Shown here: in pieces, positions 1 through 5,445 of the stretch
Layout of the letters: each line of letters opens with the position of its first letter
Numbering within the stretch: the stretch's first letter is position 1
NCBI GenBank assembly: GCA_052034175.1
Contig: JBPOIX010000303.1
Span: 1 to 7,236 of the forward strand
Origin: UBA668 sp052034175
GTDB taxonomy: Bacteria > Actinomycetota > Acidimicrobiia > Acidimicrobiales > Ilumatobacteraceae
Length of the DNA stretch: 7,236 nt
Direction of reading: 5' to 3'
Made by a program: the position numbers and the translations under genes
The notes under the pieces: generated by a model
Seen by the model: the letters and a program-made list of their open reading frames with translations, nothing else
Told to the model about the DNA's origin: nothing
Databases searched by the model: none

Positions 1-3
1 CGT

Positions 4-9
4 ATCATA
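4..9 (-). promoter_or_regulatory. Possible outward-facing -10 element at the left edge
   Basis: Read leftward, these bases are TATGAT, one mismatch from the TATAAT consensus. They lie in the only AT-rich patch of the first 90 bases. At the spacing used by other genes here, transcription would begin just beyond the left edge, so this could drive a leftward gene divergent from the substrate-binding protein. The gene cannot be seen, and the patch could also be chance. Confidence 0.2.
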
Positions 10-79
10 TCGCCTCCCACGTGCTGGTGTTGGGTGGCTGGGGTTATGGCCTGGCTCCCAGCAGCTCGCCGCCTTCTCC

Positions 80-85
80 TACACT
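80..85 (+). promoter_or_regulatory. -10 element of a probable leaderless promoter (substrate-binding protein)
   Basis: TACACT fits the actinobacterial TAnnnT -10 pattern and is followed by exactly six bases before the GTG start at 92. A -10 hexamer normally ends at position -7, so transcription should begin on the first base of the start codon. No convincing TTGACA-like -35 is seen at the usual distance, and there is no purine-rich ribosome binding site. Confidence 0.5.
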
Positions 86-91
86 CCTTCC

Positions 92-1375
92 GTGCCGCGC
101 CGACGCCCACCCGCTGTTGCGCCCACCTCGCTGGCGCTGCTCGTGCTCCTCACCGGCGCGGCGTGCACGGACGACGCCACCGCGCCGAGCACCACCGCAG
201 TCGCCACCTCCTCCACGAGCACCACCATCCGGCCCGACGACGGGGTCTTCCTCATCGGCCTCGTGGTGCCCACCGTCGGCACGGGCGCGGAGATCGGCGC
301 CTCGCTGGACAACGGTGTGGCCTTGGCAGCACAGGAGATCAACGTTGCCGGCGGGGTGAACGGCCAACGGGTGCAGATCGTGCGCCGCGAAGAGGGGGAC
401 AACCCGGCGACGGCGCAACTCGCGATGCAGGACCTCGTTCAGCTCGGGGTGGACGTCATCGTCGGCCCGACGTCCTCGGCGAACGTGCTCGGCTCGCTGC
501 AACTCGCCGTGGACAACAACGTGCTCACCTGTTCGCCCACCGCCACAGCCCTGGCCCTCGATGGCTTCCCCGACCAGGGGGTGTTCCTGCGCTCGATTCC
601 GAGCGACACCCTGCAGGCCGAGGCCATCGCCGCGATGGTCGAGGAGTCCGGCACCGAGGCCGCCGCCGTCGTCTACCTGGACGACCCGTACGGCCGCCCG
701 CTGGCCGCGGCCGTGCAAACGGCGCTGGCCCGCCAGGGCACCACCGTGGCCGTCGCCGTCGGCTTCAACCCGGCAGGGGATTCGCTCGAGGCCGCGGTCG
801 CGCAGGTCACCACGGCCGACGCCGACACCGTGGTGGTGGTGGCCGACGCCACGGCCGGCCCACTGGTGATCACCGCCATCGACGACGCCACCAGCGGCGC
901 CAGGCCGACGTTCGTGGTCAACGACGCCATCCGTCGGCCCGCGGCAAGCGCGGAGCCCTTCCGCCGCGCGCTGGCCGCGCGCATCATCGGTGTCTCACCG
1001 CTGGCGTATGCCGACGACGACACCTTCCACCAGGCGCTGATGACCCTCGACCCCACGGCGTCGGGCCTGTATGCGCACAACGCCTACGACTGTGTGAACC
1101 TGGCGGCCTTGGCCGCGGAGGCCGCGGCCAGCACCCGCGCCGGGGCGGTGGCAGCCGCCGTGGTCGGCGTCAGCAGCGGCGGCACCGGCTGCCGCACGTT
1201 CGCCGTGTGCGCCGAGGCTCTCCGGGCGCAACGCAACATCGACTACGACGGGCCGAGCGGCACTCTGGCCATCGACCCCGACGGCGACCCGTCCGCAGCC
1301 GTGTTCGAACGCTTCGGGTTCGATGAGTCCGGCCGCGACGTGGGCCAGGGCACGCTGATCGTCGGCGACGACTGA
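92..1375 (+). CDS. ABC transporter substrate-binding lipoprotein, branched-chain amino-acid (Peripla_BP_6) type
   Basis: This encodes a 427-residue extracytoplasmic solute-binding lipoprotein. Residues 1-25 form a lipoprotein signal peptide: an Arg-rich start (RRR at 3-5), a hydrophobic core at 13-20, and LTGAAC ending at Cys25, the likely lipidated residue. The lipobox is imperfect, with Gly at -3. A Thr/Ser/Ala-rich linker (about 26-46) tethers the folded domain. From about 52 the sequence follows the LivJ-like family: GLVVPTVGTGAEIG, then GVALAAQEIN with GGVNG, DVIVGPTSS near 121-129, and alternating Rossmann-like segments. Cys367 and Cys373 could form a disulfide. The GTG start is chosen because the signal peptide begins there and a -10 hexamer lies six bases upstream. 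No permease or ATPase gene is adjacent, so the ligand cannot be inferred; amides, urea and sensory roles are also known in this family. Confidence 0.88.
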   Translation: MPRRRPPAVAPTSLALLVLLTGAACTDDATAPSTTAVATSSTSTTIRPDDGVFLIGLVVPTVGTGAEIGASLDNGVALAAQEINVAGGVNGQRVQIVRREEGDNPATAQLAMQDLVQLGVDVIVGPTSSANVLGSLQLAVDNNVLTCSPTATALALDGFPDQGVFLRSIPSDTLQAEAIAAMVEESGTEAAAVVYLDDPYGRPLAAAVQTALARQGTTVAVAVGFNPAGDSLEAAVAQVTTADADTVVVVADATAGPLVITAIDDATSGARPTFVVNDAIRRPAASAEPFRRALAARIIGVSPLAYADDDTFHQALMTLDPTASGLYAHNAYDCVNLAALAAEAAASTRAGAVAAAVVGVSSGGTGCRTFAVCAEALRAQRNIDYDGPSGTLAIDPDGDPSAAVFERFGFDESGRDVGQGTLIVGDD

Positions 1376-1377
1376 AG

Positions 1378-1397
1378 GCCTGGCCCGCGGGCCGGGC
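1378..1397. terminator. Hairpin between convergent genes, possible bidirectional terminator
   Basis: The 22-base gap between the substrate-binding protein stop and the hemQ stop contains the perfect 12-bp palindrome GGCCCGCGGGCC (1382-1393). With flanking bases it gives an eight-pair GC stem (1378-1385 with 1390-1397, one G-T pair) around a CGCG loop. It has no T tract on either side, so termination would not be classical intrinsic termination. Its placement between two converging stops makes a bidirectional role plausible. Confidence 0.45.
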
Positions 1398-2078
1398 TCA
1401 GAGCGCCGCGGCGAGCTCCTCCGCCGACACGACGTAACCCGTGTAGAACGGGCCGAACTCGCCGTAGATCGCAGACGCCTGGTCGAAGCGCATCGTGTAC
1501 ACCACCTGCTTCAGGTCGTCGGGGTGGACGGCGAACAGGGTGACACCCCACTCGTAGTCGTCCAGGCCGGTGGAGCCGGTGACGTACTGGATGACCCGGC
1601 CGGCGAACTTGCGGCCGCTGGCACCGTGCTCGTGCATCAGCGCGCTGCGCTCCTCGAACGGCAGGGTGAACCAGTTGGCGTGGCCCTCACGCAGCTTGGA
1701 CATCGGGTAGAAGCACCACGCCGGCATGTGCTGGCCCTTGGGCGGGATCTCCGGGTAGAGGCGGGCGTTGAGCATGGCCTCCGGCATGCCCGCGGTGTAT
1801 TCGCTGAACTCGGTGAGGCTGACATAGCTGTCCACGACCTCCAGCCCCGCGCGCTGCACCGCCGTCTGCAGGCTGCGCAACTCGCGCAGGTCCTCGTGCA
1901 TCGCCATGAACGCGACGTCGGCCTTGTGGCCGAGGATCGACACGCACACCACCTGGGCACCGGCGGCCTCGGAGGCCCGCACGGCAGCGGCCACGGCCTC
2001 CCCGTCCGCAAGGGCGGTCGGCTTGCAGAACAGGTGCAGGACGCCACGGCCGACGGAGGGCTTGATCGCTTCGCTCAT
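1398..2078 (-). CDS. hemQ: Coproheme decarboxylase HemQ/ChdC (chlorite dismutase family)
   Basis: This 226-residue cytosolic enzyme should carry out the last step of the coproporphyrin-dependent haem pathway, the peroxide-driven oxidative decarboxylation of the two propionates of coproheme to give haem b. Family landmarks are clear: FYPMSK at 123-128, NWFTLPFEER at 135-144, HEHGASGRKFAGRV at 149-162, TGSTGLDDYEWGVTLF at 167-182 and YGEFGPFYTG at 205-214. By spacing to the Geobacillus enzyme, Tyr124 is the catalytic tyrosine, Lys128 and Arg197 contact the propionates, and His151 is the proximal haem ligand. Spacing and motifs match the Firmicutes-type HemQ rather than the mycobacterial/corynebacterial type as I remember them. 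The ATG start is supported by a TAGCCT -10 six bases upstream. fdhD lies 77 bases upstream on the same strand, and no other haem gene is adjacent. A chlorite dismutase proper is less likely given the YPMSK motif. Confidence 0.93.
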   Translation of the reverse strand: MSEAIKPSVGRGVLHLFCKPTALADGEAVAAAVRASEAAGAQVVCVSILGHKADVAFMAMHEDLRELRSLQTAVQRAGLEVVDSYVSLTEFSEYTAGMPEAMLNARLYPEIPPKGQHMPAWCFYPMSKLREGHANWFTLPFEERSALMHEHGASGRKFAGRVIQYVTGSTGLDDYEWGVTLFAVHPDDLKQVVYTMRFDQASAIYGEFGPFYTGYVVSAEELAAAL

Positions 2079-2084
2079 GCGGCC

Positions 2085-2090
2085 AGGCTA
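2085..2090 (-). promoter_or_regulatory. -10 element of a probable leaderless hemQ promoter
   Basis: On the minus strand this reads TAGCCT, followed by six bases and the hemQ ATG at 2078. The predicted start of transcription is the A of the ATG. It lies in the 77-base gap after fdhD, so hemQ probably has its own promoter even if some fdhD transcripts read through. No -35 motif is recognisable. Confidence 0.5.
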
Positions 2091-2107
2091 CGGGCGGCAG
2101 CGCTCAG

Positions 2108-2143
2108 CGGGCCAGCCGCGCAACGCGGGCCAGCCGCCCAACG
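2108..2143. repeat. Two tandem 18-bp repeats, each forming a small hairpin, between fdhD and hemQ
   Basis: The unit CGGGCCAGCCGCGCAACG (2108-2125) is repeated directly at 2126-2143 with one change (G to C). Each copy can fold: CCGCG-CAA-CGCGG at 2116-2128, and GCCGC-CCAAC-GCGGC at 2133-2147. A further copy of the GCCAGCCGC core sits in the 3' end of fdhD at 2163-2171. On the transcribed strand the hairpins come just after the fdhD stop and before the hemQ promoter, where a terminator or RNA-stabilising structure would be expected. There is no T tract. Confidence 0.55.
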
Positions 2144-2155
2144 CGGCGAGTCCGG

Positions 2156-2974
2156 TCAGCGCGCCAGCCGCTCGGGCGAGTACACGTTGAACTCGCCGTG
2201 GCGCACGAACCCCGCCACGAACAGGTTGGCGCGGCGGGCGGTCTGCACGGCCAGCGCGGTCGGCGCGCTCACCGACACCAGTGTGGTGAAGCCTGCGGCC
2301 CATGCCTTCTGCACCATCTCGAAGCTGGCCCGCCCGCTGACGAACAACCCGAGCCCGGTGGCCGGCAGCCGCCCGTCGAGCAGCAGGCGGCCCACCACCT
2401 TGTCCACCGCGTTGTGCCGGCCGACGTCCTCCCGCGTGAGCAGCACCTCGCCATCGGCGGCGAAGGCGGCCGCGGCGTGCACCGCCCCGGTGGCGGCGAA
2501 CAACGCCTGCCCGCCGAGCGCTGCCGCAGGAACGCCGCCCACCACCTCGAGCGGCACGGAGGGCACAACGGGCAGCGGCTGCAAGCGGGCGCACAACTCG
2601 TCGATGGCGTCGTTGCCGCACAGGCCACAGCTGCTGGTGGTGGTGCCCAGCCGGGGCCGCGGCGCGGGCGCTCGGCCGCCGGTCTCCACCGTCACCACGT
2701 TCCACTCGCTGTCCGCCGCGGCACCGTTGGCGCAGTAGCGGACGGAAGTGACCGCGGCGCCACCCAACAAGCCGTCGCCATGGCAGAAGCCGACGGCGAG
2801 TTCGTAGTCGTGCCCCGGCGTGCGCATCGTGGTGGTGACGGTGACCCCGTCGAGCTGCACCGTGAGGGGCTCCTCCACCACCAGTTCGTCCGGCCGGCGA
2901 GCGGCCGCGGGCGCGCCGGCCTGCGTGGTGACCCGGGTGACCAGAAAGGTCTCGCTGCGGCCGCGCGCTGCCAT
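2156..2974 (-). CDS. fdhD: Formate dehydrogenase accessory sulfurtransferase FdhD
   Basis: This 272-residue cytosolic protein belongs to the FdhD family, which passes sulfur from a cysteine desulfurase (IscS in E. coli) to the molybdenum/tungsten bis-MGD cofactor and is needed for active formate dehydrogenase. Visible landmarks are EEPL at 34-37, the sulfur-relay CxxC in SSCGLCG with Cys116 and Cys119, REDVGRHNAVDKVVG at 181-195, SGRASFEMVQKAW at 213-225, and SAPTALAV at 236-243. The length is normal for the family. The frame stays open upstream to 3187, but residues before Met at 2974 are out-of-family and would overlap the divergent aquaporin. The ATG at 2974 is followed by recognisable family sequence and preceded by a TACCGT hexamer. 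It is divergent from the aquaporin and followed by hemQ. No formate dehydrogenase subunit lies in the window, so its client enzyme is elsewhere. Confidence 0.95.
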   Translation of the reverse strand: MAARGRSETFLVTRVTTQAGAPAAARRPDELVVEEPLTVQLDGVTVTTTMRTPGHDYELAVGFCHGDGLLGGAAVTSVRYCANGAAADSEWNVVTVETGGRAPAPRPRLGTTTSSCGLCGNDAIDELCARLQPLPVVPSVPLEVVGGVPAAALGGQALFAATGAVHAAAAFAADGEVLLTREDVGRHNAVDKVVGRLLLDGRLPATGLGLFVSGRASFEMVQKAWAAGFTTLVSVSAPTALAVQTARRANLFVAGFVRHGEFNVYSPERLAR

Positions 2975-2982
2975 GGGCCGGC

Positions 2983-2988
2983 ACGGTA
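2983..2988 (-). promoter_or_regulatory. -10 element of the fdhD promoter, near-leaderless
   Basis: The minus strand reads TACCGT, then eight bases, then the fdhD ATG at 2974. Transcription would start zero to two bases before the ATG. It lies in the 61-base divergent gap shared with the aquaporin promoter. The spacing is the loosest of the five promoters proposed here, so it is less certain. Confidence 0.38.
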
Positions 2989-3022
2989 CCGAGGTTCGCG
3001 CTGCCGTGCACGCGCCGCGGAA

Positions 3023-3028
3023 TAGGGT
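3023..3028 (+). promoter_or_regulatory. -10 element of a probable leaderless aquaporin promoter
   Basis: TAGGGT is followed by seven bases and the ATG at 3036. The identical hexamer and spacing precede the FAD oxidoreductase start at 5331. No Shine-Dalgarno sequence can exist between the predicted transcription start and the ATG. The hexamer also overlaps an in-frame GTG at 3027, which argues that this GTG is not the translation start. Confidence 0.55.
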
Positions 3029-3035
3029 GGCGCAC

Positions 3036-3827
3036 ATGGACACACAGAACAACGGGCGGATCCTCGGCGCGGAGATGGTCGGCACGGCGGTGCTGATGCT
3101 CGGCGGCCCCGGCGTGGCCATCTTCACGGCACCCCACGTCGGCGTGCTCGGTGTGGCGCTCGGGTTCGGTTTGTCGCTGGCGATCATGGCCTACGTCATC
3201 GGGCCGATCAGCGGCTGCCACATCAACCCCGCCGTCACCCTCGGCATGCTGCTGGCGCGCAAGATCAACGGCGCCCACGCGGTGTTCGCCTGGATCGGCC
3301 AGGTCCTCGGCGGCATCGGCGGCGCGGCGCTCATCTGGGGCATGGCCAGCGGCCGCGACGACTGGAAGCGCGGCCAGTTCGCCGCCAACCTGTGGTCCGG
3401 TGAGTACTACGGCCTCGGTGCGGCCATCGTGGCCGAAGTGGTGCTGACGGCGCTGCTGGTGATGGTGGTGCTCTTCACCACCACGCGGAAGTTCGCCCCC
3501 GGCATGGGCGGCCTGGTGGCCGGCCTCACGCTGACGGTCATCCACCTCATCTCGATCCCGGTGGACAACACCTCGGTGAACCCGGCACGCAGCCTGGGCA
3601 CGGCGCTGTTCGCCGACCCGAGCTACGAGGCGCTGCAGCAGCTGTGGGCGTTCATCGTCTTCCCGCTCGTCGGTGCCGTCGTCGGGGTATTGCTGTGGCT
3701 GATGCTCGACGACAGCCGCCTCGAGGACACGATGCTGGCCAACGTGCCCGGCCTGGACGACGTGCGCGACACCCTGGACAAGGTGGCCGACGAGGCCGTC
3801 GACGCCGTCGAGGACGCCGTCGACTGA
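3036..3827 (+). CDS. Aquaporin (MIP family, AqpZ-like water channel) with acidic C-terminal tail
   Basis: This 263-residue integral membrane protein should form a passive water pore. Both half-helix NPA motifs are intact: GCHINPAVTLG with NPA at 64-66, and NTSVNPARSLG with NPA at 182-184. By alignment to E. coli AqpZ the selectivity filter is Phe44, His170, Thr179 and Arg185, the water-selective set rather than the glycerol-facilitator set. Hydrophobic segments lie near 10-30, 35-57, 80-102, 125-147, 156-175 and 203-224, giving the expected six. After the last one, a tail of about 39 residues (225-263) contains 14 acidic and 3 basic residues and ends in DAVEDAVD; AqpZ lacks this tail. The ATG at 3036 is chosen over the upstream open frame because homology begins here and a TAGGGT hexamer lies seven bases before it. 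It is divergent from fdhD and convergent with the FAD enzyme. Confidence 0.94.
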   Translation: MDTQNNGRILGAEMVGTAVLMLGGPGVAIFTAPHVGVLGVALGFGLSLAIMAYVIGPISGCHINPAVTLGMLLARKINGAHAVFAWIGQVLGGIGGAALIWGMASGRDDWKRGQFAANLWSGEYYGLGAAIVAEVVLTALLVMVVLFTTTRKFAPGMGGLVAGLTLTVIHLISIPVDNTSVNPARSLGTALFADPSYEALQQLWAFIVFPLVGAVVGVLLWLMLDDSRLEDTMLANVPGLDDVRDTLDKVADEAVDAVEDAVD

Positions 3828-3845
3828 CGGTCAACTGACCGTCGG
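3824..3845. terminator. Hairpin spanning the aquaporin stop, possible bidirectional terminator
   Basis: GACGGTCA (3826-3833) and TGACCGTC (3836-3843) are perfect inverted repeats two bases apart. Flanking bases extend this to a nine-pair stem (3824-3832 with 3837-3845, one T-G pair) around an AACT loop. The aquaporin TGA lies inside the left arm. There is no T tract. The position between two converging genes suits a terminator, but the inverted repeat may be a by-product of the 11-bp tandem array it sits in. Confidence 0.35.
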
Positions 3846-3878
3846 CTGACCGGCCCCTACGTCGGCCCTACGCCGGCA
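3824..3878. repeat. Degenerate 11-bp tandem array (five units) in the convergent intergenic gap
   Basis: Cut at 11-base intervals from 3824 the sequence gives CTGACGGTCAA, CTGACCGTCGG, CTGACCGGCCC, CTACGTCGGCC and CTACGCCGGCA. Every unit opens with CTGAC or CTACG, and neighbouring units differ at a few positions. The array begins at the aquaporin stop and ends just inside the FAD oxidoreductase gene. Because 11 is not a multiple of three, repeated TGA and CTA triplets rotate through the frames: TGA at 3825, 3836 and 3847 on the plus strand, and TCA/CTA at 3831, 3857 and 3868 read as stops on the minus strand. All six frames are therefore closed. Confidence 0.6.
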
Positions 3879-5331
3879 GGAGGGCCACCAGGTCGGCGCG
3901 CGCGGCCGGGCCGAGCAAGGGCTCCGGCGGGCGGTTCTCACGGTCCTGCCACGCAGCCAGCACTCGCGCGCTCACGTCGGGGTCGGTCATCATCGCCTCG
4001 GGCGCGCACAGCAGGTTGAAGGTGCGGAAGAACGCCCTCAACACGACGGCGTCGCTGCGCAGCGCGGGCATCAGGCCGTCGCGGAAGACGCTGCGCATGA
4101 ACGTGCGCGGGTCGCTGGTGTCGCCGTCGGGGTCTTCCCCGTCCATCAACGCTGCGGCCACTCGGCGGGCCTCGGCGTCCTGGTCCAGACCGGCCTTGTA
4201 CCAGGGGAAGACCTCGCGCATCAGCGCGTCGTCGTAGGCGATGGCCGTGGCCACGGGGTCGTCCGGGTGGGCGGCGATGGCCTCGGCCATCAGGTGTGCA
4301 CCCCAGAAGGCGAAGGCGCAACCACGGCCGTAGAGCGGGTTGCCGCATGCCACGGCATCGCCGACCGGCAGCACACCGGTGGCCACGGGTTGCCCGTCGG
4401 GCACGTAGTAGCGCCAGCGGTTGATCAGGCCCGCCATCACGAACACCTCGGGGCTGAGCGGGTCGGCGCGGCCGTCCAGCCATGGCGCCGTGGCCACCAG
4501 CTGGCGGGCGCAGGCGTCGAACACCACCGGGTCGGCGAGGCGGCGGCGCAGCTCGTCGTCCGACGTGAGGGTGGCCAGCGTGACGCTGAACGTGCGGTTG
4601 TCGCCGACGAACACGCCGTACTTGAGATAGCCGAGGTCGCCGCCGATCGGGCCGCTGCGGGGCGGGTACTCGGCGCCGTCGTGCAGCCGGTAGAAGCGGC
4701 TGAAGTAGACGATGCCGGTGTCGTCGAGCTCCTCGCGTACGGGGGCCGCTCCGGCGGCGTCGAGCCAGTCGTTGAGGGCGGCGCGCCGGCCGGCGGCCAC
4801 CACCACGAGGTCCGCCTCGAGGCTGCTGCCGTCCTCCAGGTGCACACCCACCACGTGCGGCACGCCCTCCAGTGGAACCGTTGCCGAGGGCGCGGTGAGC
4901 AACCCGTCCACCCCCACGCCGACGCGGAACGACACCCGGCCCTCGGCCACACCGGCGCGGCGCAGTACCCACTCGAAGGTCGTGCGGCGGCAGGCCAACA
5001 TCACCAGCTCGTCGTCGCCGGGCTGGCGCTCGAAGTTGGTGATGGTGGGCGGCAGGTCGTCGCCGAAGCGGATCTCCGAGGCGCCTTCGGCCAGGAGTGC
5101 CGCGTAGACGTCCGCGTACTCCGTGCGCAGCAGGCCCACCAGGCGCCCGAGGAAGGCATGGCTGTGGCGCACCTGGGGTGCACCGCGGCGGTCCCACTCG
5201 AAGGCCTCGTCGGCGGACTGCGGCATCGGCGTCGGGTCGCGCTCGACCACCGTGACATCGTGACCCTGACGGGCCAACACCATGGCCGAGCCGAGCCCGG
5301 ACACCCCACCACCGACGACGATCACACGCAT
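3868..5331 (-). CDS. FAD-dependent oxidoreductase (PHBH/UbiH/halogenase-like fold), substrate unknown
   Basis: This 487-residue flavoprotein has the layout of group A flavin monooxygenases and halogenase-like oxidoreductases. Residues 3-30 form the FAD Rossmann fold: VIVVGGGVSGLGSA with GxGxxG at 7-12, and Glu30 at the end of the second strand to bind the ribose. QVRHSHAFLGRL follows near 53-64, CRRTTFEWVLRR at 114-125, a second nucleotide-contact segment DLVVVAAGRR at 174-183, and VGDAVACGNPLYGRGCAFAF at 323-342, whose Gly-Asp contacts the FAD phosphate/ribityl. No transmembrane segment is evident. The frame opens eight codons earlier, but the Met at 5331 is preferred: it starts directly at the Rossmann strand and has TAGGGT seven bases upstream. 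It is divergent from the GAF-HisKA gene and convergent with the aquaporin. No tryptophan-halogenase WxWxIP motif is seen. It is not a HemY-type porphyrinogen oxidase, and no biosynthetic partner genes are nearby. Confidence 0.85.
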   Translation of the reverse strand: MRVIVVGGGVSGLGSAMVLARQGHDVTVVERDPTPMPQSADEAFEWDRRGAPQVRHSHAFLGRLVGLLRTEYADVYAALLAEGASEIRFGDDLPPTITNFERQPGDDELVMLACRRTTFEWVLRRAGVAEGRVSFRVGVGVDGLLTAPSATVPLEGVPHVVGVHLEDGSSLEADLVVVAAGRRAALNDWLDAAGAAPVREELDDTGIVYFSRFYRLHDGAEYPPRSGPIGGDLGYLKYGVFVGDNRTFSVTLATLTSDDELRRRLADPVVFDACARQLVATAPWLDGRADPLSPEVFVMAGLINRWRYYVPDGQPVATGVLPVGDAVACGNPLYGRGCAFAFWGAHLMAEAIAAHPDDPVATAIAYDDALMREVFPWYKAGLDQDAEARRVAAALMDGEDPDGDTSDPRTFMRSVFRDGLMPALRSDAVVLRAFFRTFNLLCAPEAMMTDPDVSARVLAAWQDRENRPPEPLLGPAARADLVALLPA

Positions 5332-5338
5332 GGACCGA

Positions 5339-5344
5339 ACCCTA
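5339..5344 (-). promoter_or_regulatory. -10 element of a probable leaderless promoter (FAD oxidoreductase)
   Basis: The minus strand reads TAGGGT, then seven bases, then ATG at 5331. The hexamer and spacing are identical to those of the aquaporin promoter. It decides the start, because the alternative upstream start at 5355 would place the hexamer inside the coding region. ACGACA, about 18 bases upstream, is a weak -35 candidate. Confidence 0.55.
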
Positions 5345-5445
5345 AGGGCGGCCACCGAGTGCTGTCGTGTCGGACCGGCAGGCGGGCAGGGTGTCCACGC
5401 GGGGTGACGTCCGCCGGCACCGCCGTTCGGCCAACATGGGGGCTC

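Noticed and set aside
34..1326. 430-codon plus-strand frame overlapping the substrate-binding protein
   Set aside because: Composition dominated by Arg, Gly and His, with no motif; it is the +2 shadow of the lipoprotein gene.
2975..3187. N-terminal extension of FdhD to an upstream start at 3187
   Set aside because: It would overlap the first 50 codons of the aquaporin on the other strand and adds no family sequence; FdhD homologues begin near the Met at 2974.
2088..3545. 485-codon minus-strand open frame across fdhD and the aquaporin
   Set aside because: Arg/Gly/Ala/His-rich shadow of two well-identified genes in other frames; typical of very GC-rich DNA.
3868..5331. FAD enzyme as the HemY coproporphyrinogen oxidase partner of hemQ
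   Set aside because: Motifs after the Rossmann fold are those of PHBH/halogenase-like monooxygenases, not porphyrinogen oxidases, and the gene is separated and separately promoted.
4267..5445. Long plus-strand open frame continuous with the GAF-HisKA gene, which would make a 650-residue protein
   Set aside because: It is antisense to the FAD oxidoreductase, has a His/Gly/Ala/Arg-rich composition with no domain sense, and recognisable sequence begins only after the GTG at 5446.
5332..5445. Possible riboswitch or RNA element in the longest gene-free gap (114 bases)
   Set aside because: Apart from the FAD-enzyme -10 element, only scattered GC-rich complementarity is visible, with no recognisable conserved RNA motif.
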